A DNA stretch of 64,000 nt, taken from Augochlora pura (Eukaryota > Arthropoda > Insecta > Hymenoptera > Halictidae). The notes under the pieces are model-generated. The model searched no databases. It was not told the DNA's origin and worked only from the letters and a program-made list of their open reading frames with translations. Shown here piece by piece: positions 63,899 to 64,000 of this stretch. Each line of letters opens with the position of its first letter. Position 1 is the first letter of the stretch. The stretch is from NCBI RefSeq assembly GCF_028453695.1, contig NC_135776.1, positions 6,084,663 through 6,148,662 of the forward strand. Reading direction: 5' to 3'. Both the position numbers and the translations under genes were made by a program.

Positions 63899-63967
63899 AT
63901 GCACTATTACGGGCCAGCTATCGGCGTTCTCGCCTTCCTTATTGCTGGTGGAAACGTGTTAATTAAG
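63899..63967 (+). CDS. Candidate first coding exon with N-terminal hydrophobic segment
   Basis: ATG at 63899-63901 follows an in-frame TAA (63887-63889) and opens 23 codons: MHYYGP, then IGVLAFLIAGGNVLI, then K. A good donor follows (AAG|GTACGC, GT at 63968-63969), phase 0. The 15-residue hydrophobic core suits a signal peptide or a first membrane segment; there is no clear cleavage motif before the splice site. The exon would belong to a plus-strand gene extending beyond the right edge. The protein family cannot be told from this alone. Confidence 0.4.
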
Positions 63968-64000
63968 GTACGCATTTTTGCGATACATTTCGCTGGCCTG

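Noticed and set aside
1..64000. CRISPR arrays, operons, riboswitches, prophage or bacterial insertion sequences
   Set aside because: None seen. The window is eukaryotic, and its direct repeats are minisatellites without the constant-repeat/unique-spacer pattern.

Overview
The window looks like AT-rich insect chromosomal DNA, most likely from a hymenopteran (ant, bee or wasp). The evidence is long non-coding stretches broken by CpG-rich patches, short coding exons with GT/AG splice sites and GC-rich third positions, no bacterial-style gene packing, and abundant decayed minisatellites and hairpin repeats. The species assignment is inference. There are three assembly gaps: 8242-8741 (500 N), 28960-29459 (500 N) and 31546-31645 (100 N).

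The only strongly supported gene is on the minus strand. Its best exon is 29637-31001 (455 codons, phase 0 at both ends). A 100-bp intron separates it from a second exon that starts at 29536 and runs into the 500-N gap. The protein is rich in coiled coil with a Ser/Arg-rich linker; I do not recognise its family. A well-formed minus-strand terminal exon lies at 5212-5487 and is probably the 3' end of the same gene, giving a span of about 26 kb with very long introns. Left of it is a presumed long 3' UTR, which ends near 600 beside a convergent plus-strand polyadenylation signal. That signal probably belongs to a gene whose body lies left of the window.

Inside the 5.5-29 kb intron space there is a CpG-rich spot at 7.75-8.24 kb with two divergent first-exon candidates, a decayed plus-strand ORF (7129-7539), an exact 80-bp minisatellite (14.6-15.4 kb) and a 21-bp minisatellite (17.7 kb). 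Everything else there reads as intron, with GC-rich patches that give spurious overlapping ORFs.

From 31 to 63.9 kb I see no convincing coding exon. The region is a catalogue of repeat structures: a duplication next to a gap (31.2-31.4 kb), 30-bp, 26-bp, 21-bp and 13-bp arrays, a possible solo LTR (40152-40487), two cases where a duplicated unique segment brackets a minisatellite, and a striking 57-bp-stem hairpin at 50414-50541. That hairpin belongs to a short dispersed family with core TAGACTGYGGATTTTATGCA. At the right edge, 63899-63967 looks like the first coding exon of a plus-strand gene with an N-terminal hydrophobic segment.
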